Assembly (NCBI GenBank): GCA_003520745.1
Contig: DOUE01000042.1
Coordinates: 1 to 5,249 of the forward strand
Direction: 5' to 3'
DNA: 5,249 nt
Source: Erysipelotrichaceae bacterium
Lineage (GTDB): Bacteria > Bacillota_I > Bacilli_A > Erysipelotrichales > Erysipelotrichaceae
Positions 1 to 5,249 of the stretch are shown piece by piece. The notes beneath the pieces were generated by a model. It made no database searches. It was given only the letters and a program-made list of their open reading frames with translations, and was not told the origin of the DNA. Numbering within the stretch: the first letter of the stretch is position 1; every line of letters starts with the position of its first letter. The position numbers were made by a program, and so were the translations under genes.

Positions 1-159
1 GGGATGACGAAAATCCAGCCCGAAGGTCGCCGACGCGGTCCGTTTGGGCGCATAACCCAAACGAACAAGCAAGTCGATGATCGGCAGATAGAATGCACGA
101 TCGGATTCATCTTGTTTGATCAGGAAGTCTTCGATGAGCTGAGCTTGGTTACTGTTCAT
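1..159 (-). CDS. Unrecognised protein, N-terminal 53 residues (runs off left edge)
   Basis: The reading frame starts at an ATG (bases 157-159 on the minus strand) and stays open to the window edge, giving 53 codons. It begins MNSNQAQLIEDFLIKQD and continues with a segment containing YLPIIDLLVRLGY, followed by basic residues and GLDFRH. The start is supported by an AAGGAG ribosome binding site at 169-174, nine bases upstream. An ATG nine bases further upstream (bases 166-168) is in frame but hits a stop after five codons, so it is not the start. There is no signal peptide or membrane segment in the visible part; it looks like a soluble cytoplasmic protein with an amphipathic N-terminal helix. 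It is transcribed divergently from the two-component block, so the two share an upstream region. I do not recognise the family with any certainty and assign no function. Confidence 0.72.
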   Translation of the reverse strand, partial: MNSNQAQLIEDFLIKQDESDRAFYLPIIDLLVRLGYAPKRTASATFGLDFRHP

Positions 160-168
160 CTTTCATGT

Positions 169-174
169 CTCCTT
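169..174 (-). promoter_or_regulatory. Ribosome binding site of the leftward gene
   Basis: Read on the minus strand this is AAGGAG, nine bases before the ATG at 157-159. It decides the start of the partial leftward gene and is a good match to the Bacillota-type Shine-Dalgarno sequence. Confidence 0.65.
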
Positions 175-185
175 CTCCATAGTTC

Positions 186-214
186 TATACAATTGAAGCG
201 ATATCCACTAAAAT
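186..214 (+). promoter_or_regulatory. Candidate sigma-A-type promoter for the UBA/two-component block
   Basis: TATACA (186-191, 4/6 match to the -35 consensus) and TAAAAT (209-214, 5/6 match to the -10 consensus) are separated by 17 bases. This would put the transcription start near 221 and give an untranslated leader of roughly 95 bases before the gene at 315. The surrounding 180-250 stretch is clearly more AT-rich than the genes. It was found by eye only, and a second candidate exists closer to the gene (265-292). Confidence 0.35.
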
Positions 215-264
215 AGAAAGAGAAAGCATGTTTTTAATCCATTATTAATCTACCCGAACGAGGA

Positions 265-292
265 TTTACATCTTCACTTGTTATCATAGCAT
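265..292 (+). promoter_or_regulatory. Alternative promoter just upstream of the UBA-DUF4342 gene
   Basis: TTTACA (265-270, 5/6) is followed after 16 bases by TAGCAT (287-292, 4/6). The start point would lie near 299, leaving a very short leader that begins close to the GGAAAGGGTG ribosome binding site (300-309). The -10 match is mediocre, so this competes with the 186-214 candidate. Confidence 0.27.
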
Positions 293-314
293 CAACCAAG
301 GAAAGGGTGAAATC

Positions 315-869
315 ATGATTACCATCGAACAAGTAGAAAAAGTAGTCAATCTGACCGGAGCCACGTATCAAGATGCCAAAGAGGCGCTTGAAGCGACGGA
401 AGGGAATGTATTGGAAGCCGTCATCAACATCGAGAAACGCAGAGGGGAAACGAAACAGTCGACCCATGCGAATCAAAACAGACAAGAAGAGAGAAAAACA
501 CAGAATGAAGAATCCAACAGCGATTCCCTCGACCAATTCGTCGAATGGGTCAAACGTTGGGTCCATCGCGGAACCATCAATAAACTCGAAGTCGTACGCA
601 ACAAGAAAGTTGTCCTGGCGTTGCCGGTCCTTGTCTTCATCATTCTGGTTCTGTTTGTCTTCTGGGTCACCGTACCTCTGTTGATCATCAGTCTCTTCTT
701 CGGATACGGCTACCGTTTCAGCGGACCGGACCTGGAGAAGACGAAAGTGAACGATGCGGTGCAGATGGCCAGCGAAGCGACGATCAAGGCGAAAGACGCC
801 GTCGTAAATACCTTCGACGAATGGTCGAAAAAGGATGATGATGCCAATGGAAAGAATTCTAATCATTGA
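315..869 (+). CDS. UBA-like domain plus DUF4342 membrane-associated protein
   Basis: A 184-residue protein in three parts. Residues about 3-42 form a three-helix UBA/TS-N-like fold (TIEQVEKVVNLTGATYQDA, then a helix ending in EAVINIEKRR), similar to the N-terminal domain of EF-Ts and the NAC UBA domain. Residues 43-72 are a polar, charged linker rich in Q, N, K and E. Residues about 74-136 match DUF4342: a WVKRWVHRGTINKLEV segment followed by a long hydrophobic stretch (about 99-128) that should enter the membrane, then YGYRFSGPDLE. The tail is polar. DUF4342 has no established biochemical role. The start has a GGAAAGGGTG ribosome binding site. The 3' end overlaps the response regulator by 23 bases, which points to translational coupling. 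Inference: it modulates or is controlled by the downstream two-component pair; the UBA-like part could bind a peptide or partner protein, since bacteria like this lack ubiquitin. It ends in TGA, showing the standard code. Confidence 0.86.
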   Translation: MITIEQVEKVVNLTGATYQDAKEALEATEGNVLEAVINIEKRRGETKQSTHANQNRQEERKTQNEESNSDSLDQFVEWVKRWVHRGTINKLEVVRNKKVVLALPVLVFIILVLFVFWVTVPLLIISLFFGYGYRFSGPDLEKTKVNDAVQMASEATIKAKDAVVNTFDEWSKKDDDANGKNSNH

Positions 870-1515
870 GGATGAATCGAAAATCGCTCGTTTTATCCAG
901 CTTGAATTGAATCACGAAGGCTACGAGGTCGAACTCGCATCCGACGGAAGGGACGGGCTTGAGTTACTCAAGACCCGTCCTTTCGACTTGGTTTTACTGG
1001 ATATCATGCTTCCCTCGATCAACGGATTCGAAGTCTTGCGTCGTTTACGACTGTTCTCTTCCGTCGCGGTCATCCTGTTGACGGCCAAAGACGATGTCAT
1101 CGACAAAGTCATGGGTTTGGATTCCGGGGCCGACGACTATATCACAAAGCCCTTCGCGATCGAAGAACTCTTGGCGCGCATACGGATGGCGCTGCGTAAG
1201 CAAAACCGGACGCAAGTCTCTTTACTGACACACAAAGACTTGGTCGTGGACGTGGAGAAATACAAGGCGACGTTGAGAGGGAAGGAAATCGAACTGACGA
1301 AGAAAGAGTTCGACCTGTTAACCATCCTCCTCCAAAACAAAAACAAAGTCTGTACCCGGGAAAACCTGCTTGAGCGGGTATGGGGTTACAGTTACGACGG
1401 GACGACCAATGCGGTCGACGTCTATATCCGACATTTGCGGGTGAAGATCGAAGATGAAGACATGAGCGTGATCCATACGGTTCGCGGGGTCGGCTATGTC
1501 ATCAAAGATGAGTAA
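847..1515 (+). CDS. OmpR/PhoB-family response regulator
   Basis: A DNA-binding response regulator of 222 residues, the normal length for the family. The receiver domain (about 3-118) has the acidic pair E8/D9, phospho-acceptor D52 in LVLLDIMLP, the conserved T79 in LLTAKD and K101 in ITKPF, so all activation residues are present. The C-terminal winged helix (about 128-221) contains ELTKKEFDLL, the recognition region NAVDVYIRHLR and the closing hairpin TVRGVGYVI. Such proteins dimerise when phosphorylated and bind tandem direct repeats in promoters. ATG codons at 835, 838, 841 and 847 are all in frame. I chose 847 because MERILIIEDE fits the family N-terminus; AAGGA at 831-835 would also serve 841. 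The gene overlaps the UBA-DUF4342 gene by 23 bases and the kinase gene by 8-20 bases, so the three form one operon. The cognate kinase is almost certainly the next gene; the target genes are unknown. Confidence 0.95.
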   Translation: MERILIIEDESKIARFIQLELNHEGYEVELASDGRDGLELLKTRPFDLVLLDIMLPSINGFEVLRRLRLFSSVAVILLTAKDDVIDKVMGLDSGADDYITKPFAIEELLARIRMALRKQNRTQVSLLTHKDLVVDVEKYKATLRGKEIELTKKEFDLLTILLQNKNKVCTRENLLERVWGYSYDGTTNAVDVYIRHLRVKIEDEDMSVIHTVRGVGYVIKDE

Positions 1516-2989
1516 GCCGCAATCCAGGGTAAAACAGAATCCGACGAAGAAATCGCTGGCGTTGAAGATGAACCTAGCGATGTTTTCGCAAAACCTGAAT
1601 TTCATCTTCTTGTCGCAACTTTTGATGTTCAGTCTGATCGTATCGTATCAGACCCTTAGGATCGAACAGAACGCACAGGAACTGTTGGACAACGCCGTGA
1701 TCGCGACCGAAATCACGGAGGGAGTGGAAATCCTGGGCTATTCCTTTCTAATCGTGGACGGGTCGCAAGACCCGCAGGAGAGTGCATTGCTTGCCTGGAT
1801 GTTACCGATCGAAGATGCGGAACGTACCTGGTTCATCCCGAAGACAAATCCGAATTGGATCACACGGGTGATGACCAGCGAATATCAGCTGTTCGTCCCC
1901 TATCGCAATTCCAACCTCCTTATACGCTATCCGCTTCAATCCAACATCATCCAACTTCTGCAGCTTTTGGCGATCCTTTTCGGGGTCCAATTTCTCTTTC
2001 TTCTGATCCGCATCGTTTCGAACTTCGGTCTAGTGAACGACGCCCTGCAACCCTTGGCCCAATTGACCGATTCGGCGGTGAAGCTTCAAAACGAATTGTC
2101 GAATGTTTCGCTTGCGAAACGAAGTTCGGAGATCGAAGGTTTCGCCGGGGTGTTGAAACAGCTCGATGTCACCCAACTCGACAAACCGGTGTTGGTCCAG
2201 AACCAACAAAAAGAACTCGACGCATTGACCAACGCGATCAACGATCTGTTGATCCGCATGAAGGATGCCTATCAGTCACAGACGCGGTTCGTTTCCGATG
2301 CTTCGCATGAACTCAGGACGCCGATTGCGATCATCCAAGGTTATGCGAACCTGTTGGACCGTTGGGGGAAAGACGACCCCAAGACGGCGCAGGAAGCCAT
2401 CGACGCCATCAAAGACGAGTCGCAGCACATGAAGAACCTGATTGAACAACTGTTGTTTCTAGCCCGCGGGGATAGCGACACCTTGCTTCTGCAGAAAGAG
2501 AAGTTCGATGTCGACCAACTCATCCAGGGCATCGTGAAAGAAGCCCGTTTGATCGATGCGACGCATCCCTATGCGTTCACCCCGACACAGCCGACGGGGA
2601 TGTTCGCCGACAAGCAACTGATCAAACAAGTACTGCGCATTTTACTAGATAATGCGAGTAAATATTCCAAAGCCGACGAAGTCATCCGGATCAAAGTGTC
2701 GCACGATGGGAAAGACGTCTCCATCATGGTGCAGGACAACGGGGTCGGGATGAAGGAAGAAACCGTCCAACATATCTTCGATCGTTTCTATCGCGGGGAT
2801 ACGACGAAAGACATCAAAGCGAAAGGGACGGGGCTTGGCCTATCGATCGCAAAATCGATCGTGGAAAAGCATGACGGGAAATTCGAGATCAACAGCCGCT
2901 ACGGCGTCGGGACATGGATCACCGTCACCTTCAAGGACGCCTACGTCCCGAGCGACAACCTGAACGGGAATTCGGGCGAAATCAAGTAA
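1496..2989 (+). CDS. Sensor histidine kinase (two TM segments, HAMP-like, HisKA, HATPase)
   Basis: A 497-residue membrane kinase expected to phosphorylate the regulator encoded just upstream. In order: a basic cytoplasmic N-terminus (1-32), TM1 (about 34-55), an extracytoplasmic sensor region of roughly 95 residues with no domain I recognise, TM2 (151-174), an enlarged HAMP-like linker (about 175-262), the HisKA domain with phospho-acceptor H271 in SDASHELRTP, and an ATPase domain with N box DNASKYS (385-391), G1 box DNGVGM (414-419), F box FDRFYRGD and G2 box GTGLGLS (444-450). All catalytic boxes are intact. The FVSDASHELRTPIAIIQGYA to LLFLARGD section is typical of Clostridia-type kinases of this class. 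The linker carries about 40 residues between the two HAMP helices. The start could be 1496 or 1508 (both ATG, same frame); either overlaps the regulator gene, so translation is coupled. The signal sensed cannot be read from the sequence. Confidence 0.95.
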   Translation: MSSKMSKPQSRVKQNPTKKSLALKMNLAMFSQNLNFIFLSQLLMFSLIVSYQTLRIEQNAQELLDNAVIATEITEGVEILGYSFLIVDGSQDPQESALLAWMLPIEDAERTWFIPKTNPNWITRVMTSEYQLFVPYRNSNLLIRYPLQSNIIQLLQLLAILFGVQFLFLLIRIVSNFGLVNDALQPLAQLTDSAVKLQNELSNVSLAKRSSEIEGFAGVLKQLDVTQLDKPVLVQNQQKELDALTNAINDLLIRMKDAYQSQTRFVSDASHELRTPIAIIQGYANLLDRWGKDDPKTAQEAIDAIKDESQHMKNLIEQLLFLARGDSDTLLLQKEKFDVDQLIQGIVKEARLIDATHPYAFTPTQPTGMFADKQLIKQVLRILLDNASKYSKADEVIRIKVSHDGKDVSIMVQDNGVGMKEETVQHIFDRFYRGDTTKDIKAKGTGLGLSIAKSIVEKHDGKFEINSRYGVGTWITVTFKDAYVPSDNLNGNSGEIK

Positions 2990-3020
2990 AACGGATGGAA
3001 ATTTGGTAAAGTAGAAGAAG

Positions 3021-3027
3021 AGAGGTG
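3021..3027 (+). promoter_or_regulatory. Ribosome binding site of the SDR gene
   Basis: AGAGGTG lies five bases before the ATG at 3033. It fixes the start of the SDR gene and shows that the gene can initiate independently even if it is transcribed with the kinase. Confidence 0.6.
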
Positions 3028-3032
3028 CAAGC

Positions 3033-4055
3033 ATGAAAAAAATATTGATCATCGGCGGTACGGGGACGATTTCCACGTGGATCACCCGACACTTCGCCCA
3101 GGATCCCCAATGCGAATTGTTCGTGATGAACCGGGGGAGAAAGAACGACCAACTTCCTCAGAATGTTTCCGTTTTGATCGCGGACATCAACCAGAGAGAC
3201 CAGGTCGAGGCGGCGATCCAAAGCCATCGGTTCGACAGTGTGATCAACTTCGTCCTTTTCACTCCGGACCAGGCGAAACAGAACATCGAACTCTTCCGCA
3301 AGAAGACCGATCAATTCATCTTCATCAGTACGGTCGCGACGTTGAACCATGAAGGGCATCTATTACTAAGTGAAACCACCTCGCAAGGGAATGAATACAG
3401 CGAATATGGCCGAAACAAAGAAGCCTGCGAGAAGGTGTTTCTCGAGGCTTATCAAACCGAGGGCTTTCCGGTGACGATCGTCCGTCCTTCCCAAACCTAC
3501 GGGGAAGACCGGATCCCCGTAAGCATCAAAGGGAAGACCTGTTGGTCGGTGATCGACCGCATGAAAAAAGGCAAGGAAGTCATCGTCCACGGGGAAGGGC
3601 AATCCGTCTGGGTCAGCACCCATGCGCAAGACTTTGCGAAAGGCTTCGTGGGATTGGTCGCCAACCGAAAAACCATAGGACAAACCTACCAGATCATGAG
3701 CGACAAAGCCCATACCTGGGATGACATCTACAGGGAACTGGCCAGACTCCTTAAGGTCGAGTATCGACCGGTCTATCTCCCAAGCGACATCCTGGCGAAA
3801 TCCACGGTCTATGACTTATTGACTTCGATCCAAGGGGATAAACACTTCTCCTGCCTCTACGATACGCGTAAGATCAAAGAGATGTTCCCCGACTTCGCCT
3901 GCGAGATCGACATTCAGGCAGGGTTGAAACTCTACCTCGACTACATGGAGGAACATCCCGAATTGAAACAGGAAGACGCCGCTTTCGATGTCTGGTGCGA
4001 CAAACTGATCAACCGATTCAAAGAAGCGACGGAAAACCTGATGGAGAACCTATAA
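3033..4055 (+). CDS. NAD(P)-binding epimerase/dehydratase-like protein (extended/atypical SDR)
   Basis: A 340-residue soluble cytoplasmic protein with an N-terminal Rossmann fold. The dinucleotide-binding loop is IIGGTGTIS (6-14). The second strand ends VMNRGR (31-36); the arginines R34 and R36 there favour NADP(H), which is an inference. FISTVAT (97-103) supplies the active-site S/T region, and YGRNK (125-129) is the YxxxK catalytic pair with Y125 and K129. VRPSQTYGED (150-159) marks the epimerase family. The C-terminal half (about 165-300) is the variable substrate-binding part and resembles the RNA-binding/epimerase-like group typified by CSP41, with QSVWVSTHAQDFAKGFVGL. The substrate cannot be assigned; nucleotide sugars are common in the family, but no sugar-pathway gene is nearby. 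It starts 43 bases after the kinase with AGAGGTG as ribosome binding site and no hairpin between them, so cotranscription is plausible. The coding region ends just before the terminator at 4058-4079. Confidence 0.9.
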   Translation: MKKILIIGGTGTISTWITRHFAQDPQCELFVMNRGRKNDQLPQNVSVLIADINQRDQVEAAIQSHRFDSVINFVLFTPDQAKQNIELFRKKTDQFIFISTVATLNHEGHLLLSETTSQGNEYSEYGRNKEACEKVFLEAYQTEGFPVTIVRPSQTYGEDRIPVSIKGKTCWSVIDRMKKGKEVIVHGEGQSVWVSTHAQDFAKGFVGLVANRKTIGQTYQIMSDKAHTWDDIYRELARLLKVEYRPVYLPSDILAKSTVYDLLTSIQGDKHFSCLYDTRKIKEMFPDFACEIDIQAGLKLYLDYMEEHPELKQEDAAFDVWCDKLINRFKEATENLMENL

Positions 4056-4057
4056 AA

Positions 4058-4079
4058 AAAGGACGCGCGAGCGTCCTTT
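4058..4079. terminator. Hairpin terminator shared by convergent genes
   Basis: A perfect stem of nine base pairs (AAAGGACGC paired with GCGTCCTTT) closes a GCGA loop. Seven A residues at 4054-4060 give a seven-base T run after the stem on the minus strand, so it is a canonical intrinsic terminator for the heliorhodopsin transcript, starting 12 bases beyond its stop codon. On the plus strand only TTT follows the GC stem, so it is a weaker terminator for the SDR gene that ends at 4055. Confidence 0.85.
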
Positions 4080-4091
4080 GACGTATTCCGA

Positions 4092-4874
4092 TTACATCGG
4101 TTGCATGACACCCGAGAAGACCAACCAGGCCAACACGGATTTCGCAACCAAACTCAAGACGATGTATGTACGTTCGCCGTACAGGTAGTTCTTCCATTTC
4201 CCGACCTTCAAGTACTGAAGGATCATGTTGATGGGGAAAAGGTTGAAGAAGACGAAGTAGGATCCCACGATCGCATAGACGAACCAAGGCACTTCCGCAG
4301 GATTCGCATTCCCGAAAGCATAGAGGAGAATGATGATCCACGGTCCGATCCCTGCGACGGAACCGAAGATGAAGGCCGACCAGTCGGTCTTTTTCTTGAA
4401 CTGGTTGATTTCTTCCATCATCAAGCCGAACCAGTTCATCGAGGCGTTGAGGAAGAAGATGGCGATCAAGGCGCCGATGTCGTAGACCCCGAACAACTGG
4501 GCGATCAACACGATCATCACCGAAGAACTTAGCGCGTATTCATGCCAACGGAAACGGTTGATCCCTTTCGCCAAATCGGCGTTGTAGGTTTTGTTTCCGG
4601 GATACACGATGATGAAGTGGGCTAGAGCGGAGAGAAAAAGGAAGGAAGATACGGCGATGGCGAAGGGCATGTCCCCGATTTTACCGGGCAAGGTGACCAA
4701 ACGCATCTGGACGGGATCGAAGGACAGGTAATACGACAGGATCGGTGTTTTGAAGTTCGCGATCTTGTCGATGGTGAGGGCGAAAAACAACATCAAACTT
4801 CCTTGGACGAAATGCAGACTACCCATGATAAGATTGAATTTACGTAGTGATTTAAAATCGATGACTTTCTTCAT
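4092..4874 (-). CDS. Heliorhodopsin
   Basis: A 260-residue seven-helix retinal protein of the heliorhodopsin family, which sits in the membrane inverted relative to type-1 rhodopsins, with the N-terminus inside. Approximate helices: 12-35, 68-92, 108-128, 132-152, 165-188, 195-220 and 233-255; the long loop between helices 1 and 2 (about 36-67) is a family hallmark. Diagnostic residues are all present. K245 in SLVAKS is the retinal Schiff-base lysine. E112 in RWHEY is the counterion, with R109 three residues before it. H21 in SLHFVQG and H86 in ALAHF correspond to the two pocket histidines. S241, four residues before the lysine, is also kept. The family shows slow photocycles and is thought to act in light sensing or regulation rather than pumping; its partner is unknown. 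I chose the ATG at 4872-4874 because AGGAGT lies seven bases upstream and MKKVIDFKSLRKFNL fits family N-termini. An in-frame ATG at 4944-4946 would overlap the likely promoter. No retinal-synthesis gene is in the window. Confidence 0.95.
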   Translation of the reverse strand: MKKVIDFKSLRKFNLIMGSLHFVQGSLMLFFALTIDKIANFKTPILSYYLSFDPVQMRLVTLPGKIGDMPFAIAVSSFLFLSALAHFIIVYPGNKTYNADLAKGINRFRWHEYALSSSVMIVLIAQLFGVYDIGALIAIFFLNASMNWFGLMMEEINQFKKKTDWSAFIFGSVAGIGPWIIILLYAFGNANPAEVPWFVYAIVGSYFVFFNLFPINMILQYLKVGKWKNYLYGERTYIVLSLVAKSVLAWLVFSGVMQPM

Positions 4875-4881
4875 ATGATTG

Positions 4882-4887
4882 ACTCCT
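4882..4887 (-). promoter_or_regulatory. Ribosome binding site of heliorhodopsin
   Basis: Read on the minus strand this is AGGAGT, seven bases before the ATG at 4872-4874. It fixes the start and rules against the longer in-frame version beginning at 4946, which has no comparable site. Confidence 0.7.
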
Positions 4888-4914
4888 GGTTCCCCTTGTA
4901 AGGATTGTATCTCT

Positions 4915-4942
4915 ATTGTAATGGTTTGCGTCCCTGAAACAA
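4915..4942 (-). promoter_or_regulatory. Candidate promoter of heliorhodopsin
   Basis: On the minus strand TTGTTT (4942-4937) and TACAAT (4920-4915, 5/6 match to the -10 consensus) are separated by 16 bases. Transcription would start near 4908, giving a leader of about 35 bases with the ribosome binding site inside it. The -35 match is weak (3/6). The placement suggests heliorhodopsin is a single-gene transcript bounded by the 4058-4079 terminator. Confidence 0.42.
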
Positions 4943-5146
4943 GCAATTTGACTTTCTTCTTGAAAGAATTGGAAATATTGCCATTTACAGAGGGATAGAT
5001 GTGAAAAAACCGCGATTTTAAGGACGATTTGATCCTTCTCTTGTGGAACGTTACGCATCCGCTGCTTCAATAAAGCTGAGTTCATTCCAGGACATTCAAT
5101 CTTGGTTTTCATAATGGTAAACCTAGTGCGGATGATTAGGGAATCA

Positions 5147-5155
5147 TGCTAAAAT
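5147..5155 (+). promoter_or_regulatory. Possible extended -10 element for the right-edge gene
   Basis: TGCTAAAAT fits the TGnTATAAT extended -10 pattern with one mismatch in the hexamer. No good -35 hexamer lies 16-18 bases upstream, which is tolerated when an extended -10 is present. The start point would be near 5162, about 30 bases before the ATG at 5193. Confidence 0.3.
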
Positions 5156-5192
5156 AAGCGCAAGGGTCGCACTGTTCATCGGATGCGACACC

Positions 5193-5249
5193 ATGACCAT
5201 CATTCTTCTTCCCATCGCATCGATGCTTTGTTTGATCGTCGTTTTCAAC
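5193..5249 (+). CDS. Possible membrane protein, first 19 codons (runs off right edge)
   Basis: An ATG at 5193 opens a frame that stays open to the window edge and reads MTIILLPIASMLCLIVVFN, a strongly hydrophobic stretch that would make an N-terminal membrane helix or signal anchor. GGATG at 5181-5185 is a weak ribosome binding site seven bases upstream. A TGCTAAAAT promoter-like element lies about 40 bases upstream. It would be divergent from heliorhodopsin. Nineteen codons are too few to name a family; membrane sensors such as kinases or GGDEF proteins often begin like this, but so do many others. Confidence 0.4.
   Translation, partial: MTIILLPIASMLCLIVVFN

Larger units (their letters stand above)
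4875..5192. other. 318-base intergenic region upstream of heliorhodopsin
   Basis: It contains the heliorhodopsin ribosome binding site and candidate promoter, a triple TTGTA repeat at 4896-4920, and on the right side a TGCTAAAAT element (5147-5155) that could be an extended -10 for rightward transcription. The 4940-5010 part is noticeably AT-rich. Between about 5010 and 5110 I see no convincing gene, tRNA or structured RNA. Divergent promoters facing outward would explain its length. Confidence 0.5.

Noticed and set aside
234..866. Long 210-codon open frame on the minus strand opposite the DUF4342 gene
   Set aside because: It is antisense to a gene with recognisable UBA-like and DUF4342 domains and a good ribosome binding site. 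Its product is low-complexity and F/D/R-rich, as expected from the complement of a coding strand.
867..869. TGA as a tryptophan codon (Mycoplasma-type code)
   Set aside because: Reading through this TGA gives further stop-like codons and no domain continuation, and tryptophans in all genes are TGG, so the code is standard.
1855..2310. 151-codon plus-strand open frame inside the kinase gene
   Set aside because: It lies in another frame of a kinase with intact domains and has an R/S/P-rich shadow-type composition.
2990..3032. Terminator or promoter between the kinase and SDR genes
   Set aside because: There is no hairpin in these 43 bases, and the -10-like TAAAGT near 3007 has no acceptable -35 partner.
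4875..4946. 24-residue N-terminal extension of heliorhodopsin from the ATG at 4944-4946
   Set aside because: It would cover the candidate promoter and the TTGTA repeats, lacks a ribosome binding site, and is not typical of heliorhodopsin N-termini. The AGGAGT site supports the start at 4874.
5020..5037. Small inverted repeat AAGGA/TCCTT as a terminator
   Set aside because: The stem is only five base pairs, AT-rich, with an eight-base loop and no T run on either strand.
4852..5112. 86-codon minus-strand open frame covering the region upstream of heliorhodopsin
   Set aside because: It overlaps the heliorhodopsin start out of frame, has only a poor ribosome binding site, runs through the likely promoter and AT-rich leader, and its product resembles no family I know.

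Overview
The window looks like chromosomal DNA from a monoderm (Gram-positive-lineage) bacterium, most likely Bacillota or a TGA-stop member of the Mollicutes and relatives such as Acholeplasma/Izemoplasma types. The reasons are clear AGGAG-type ribosome binding sites, a UBA-DUF4342 protein beside a two-component system (a pairing I associate with Clostridia and relatives), and a heliorhodopsin, a family known mainly from monoderms. TGA ends one gene and tryptophan is encoded by TGG, so the code is standard rather than Mycoplasma-like. Base composition is moderate, close to half GC by eye. The lineage call is an inference.

Layout: (1) the 5' end of an unrecognised gene runs leftward off the window (1-159, minus). 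(2) A divergent intergenic region (160-314) separates it from a rightward block: a UBA-like/DUF4342 membrane protein (315-869), an OmpR-family response regulator (847-1515) and a HAMP-type sensor histidine kinase (1496-2989). These three genes overlap end to end, so they are probably translationally coupled. (3) A NAD(P)-binding epimerase/dehydratase-like SDR protein (3033-4055) follows after 43 bases with its own ribosome binding site and no visible terminator before it, so it may be cotranscribed. (4) A strong hairpin terminator (4058-4079) sits between convergent genes. (5) A complete heliorhodopsin gene lies on the minus strand (4092-4874), with its own ribosome binding site and a candidate sigma-A-type promoter. 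(6) A 318-base intergenic region (4875-5192) separates it from a possible divergent gene whose first 19 codons are in the window (5193-5249).

How they may work together: the kinase should sense a membrane or extracytoplasmic signal and phosphorylate the regulator at D52. The UBA-DUF4342 protein is the likely partner or accessory of that pair. The heliorhodopsin carries the retinal-binding lysine, the Schiff-base counterion and the two pocket histidines of its family, so it should be a photoreactive membrane protein. Its location facing the two-component operon raises, but does not prove, a signalling link. This heliorhodopsin neighbourhood is the most interesting part of the window.
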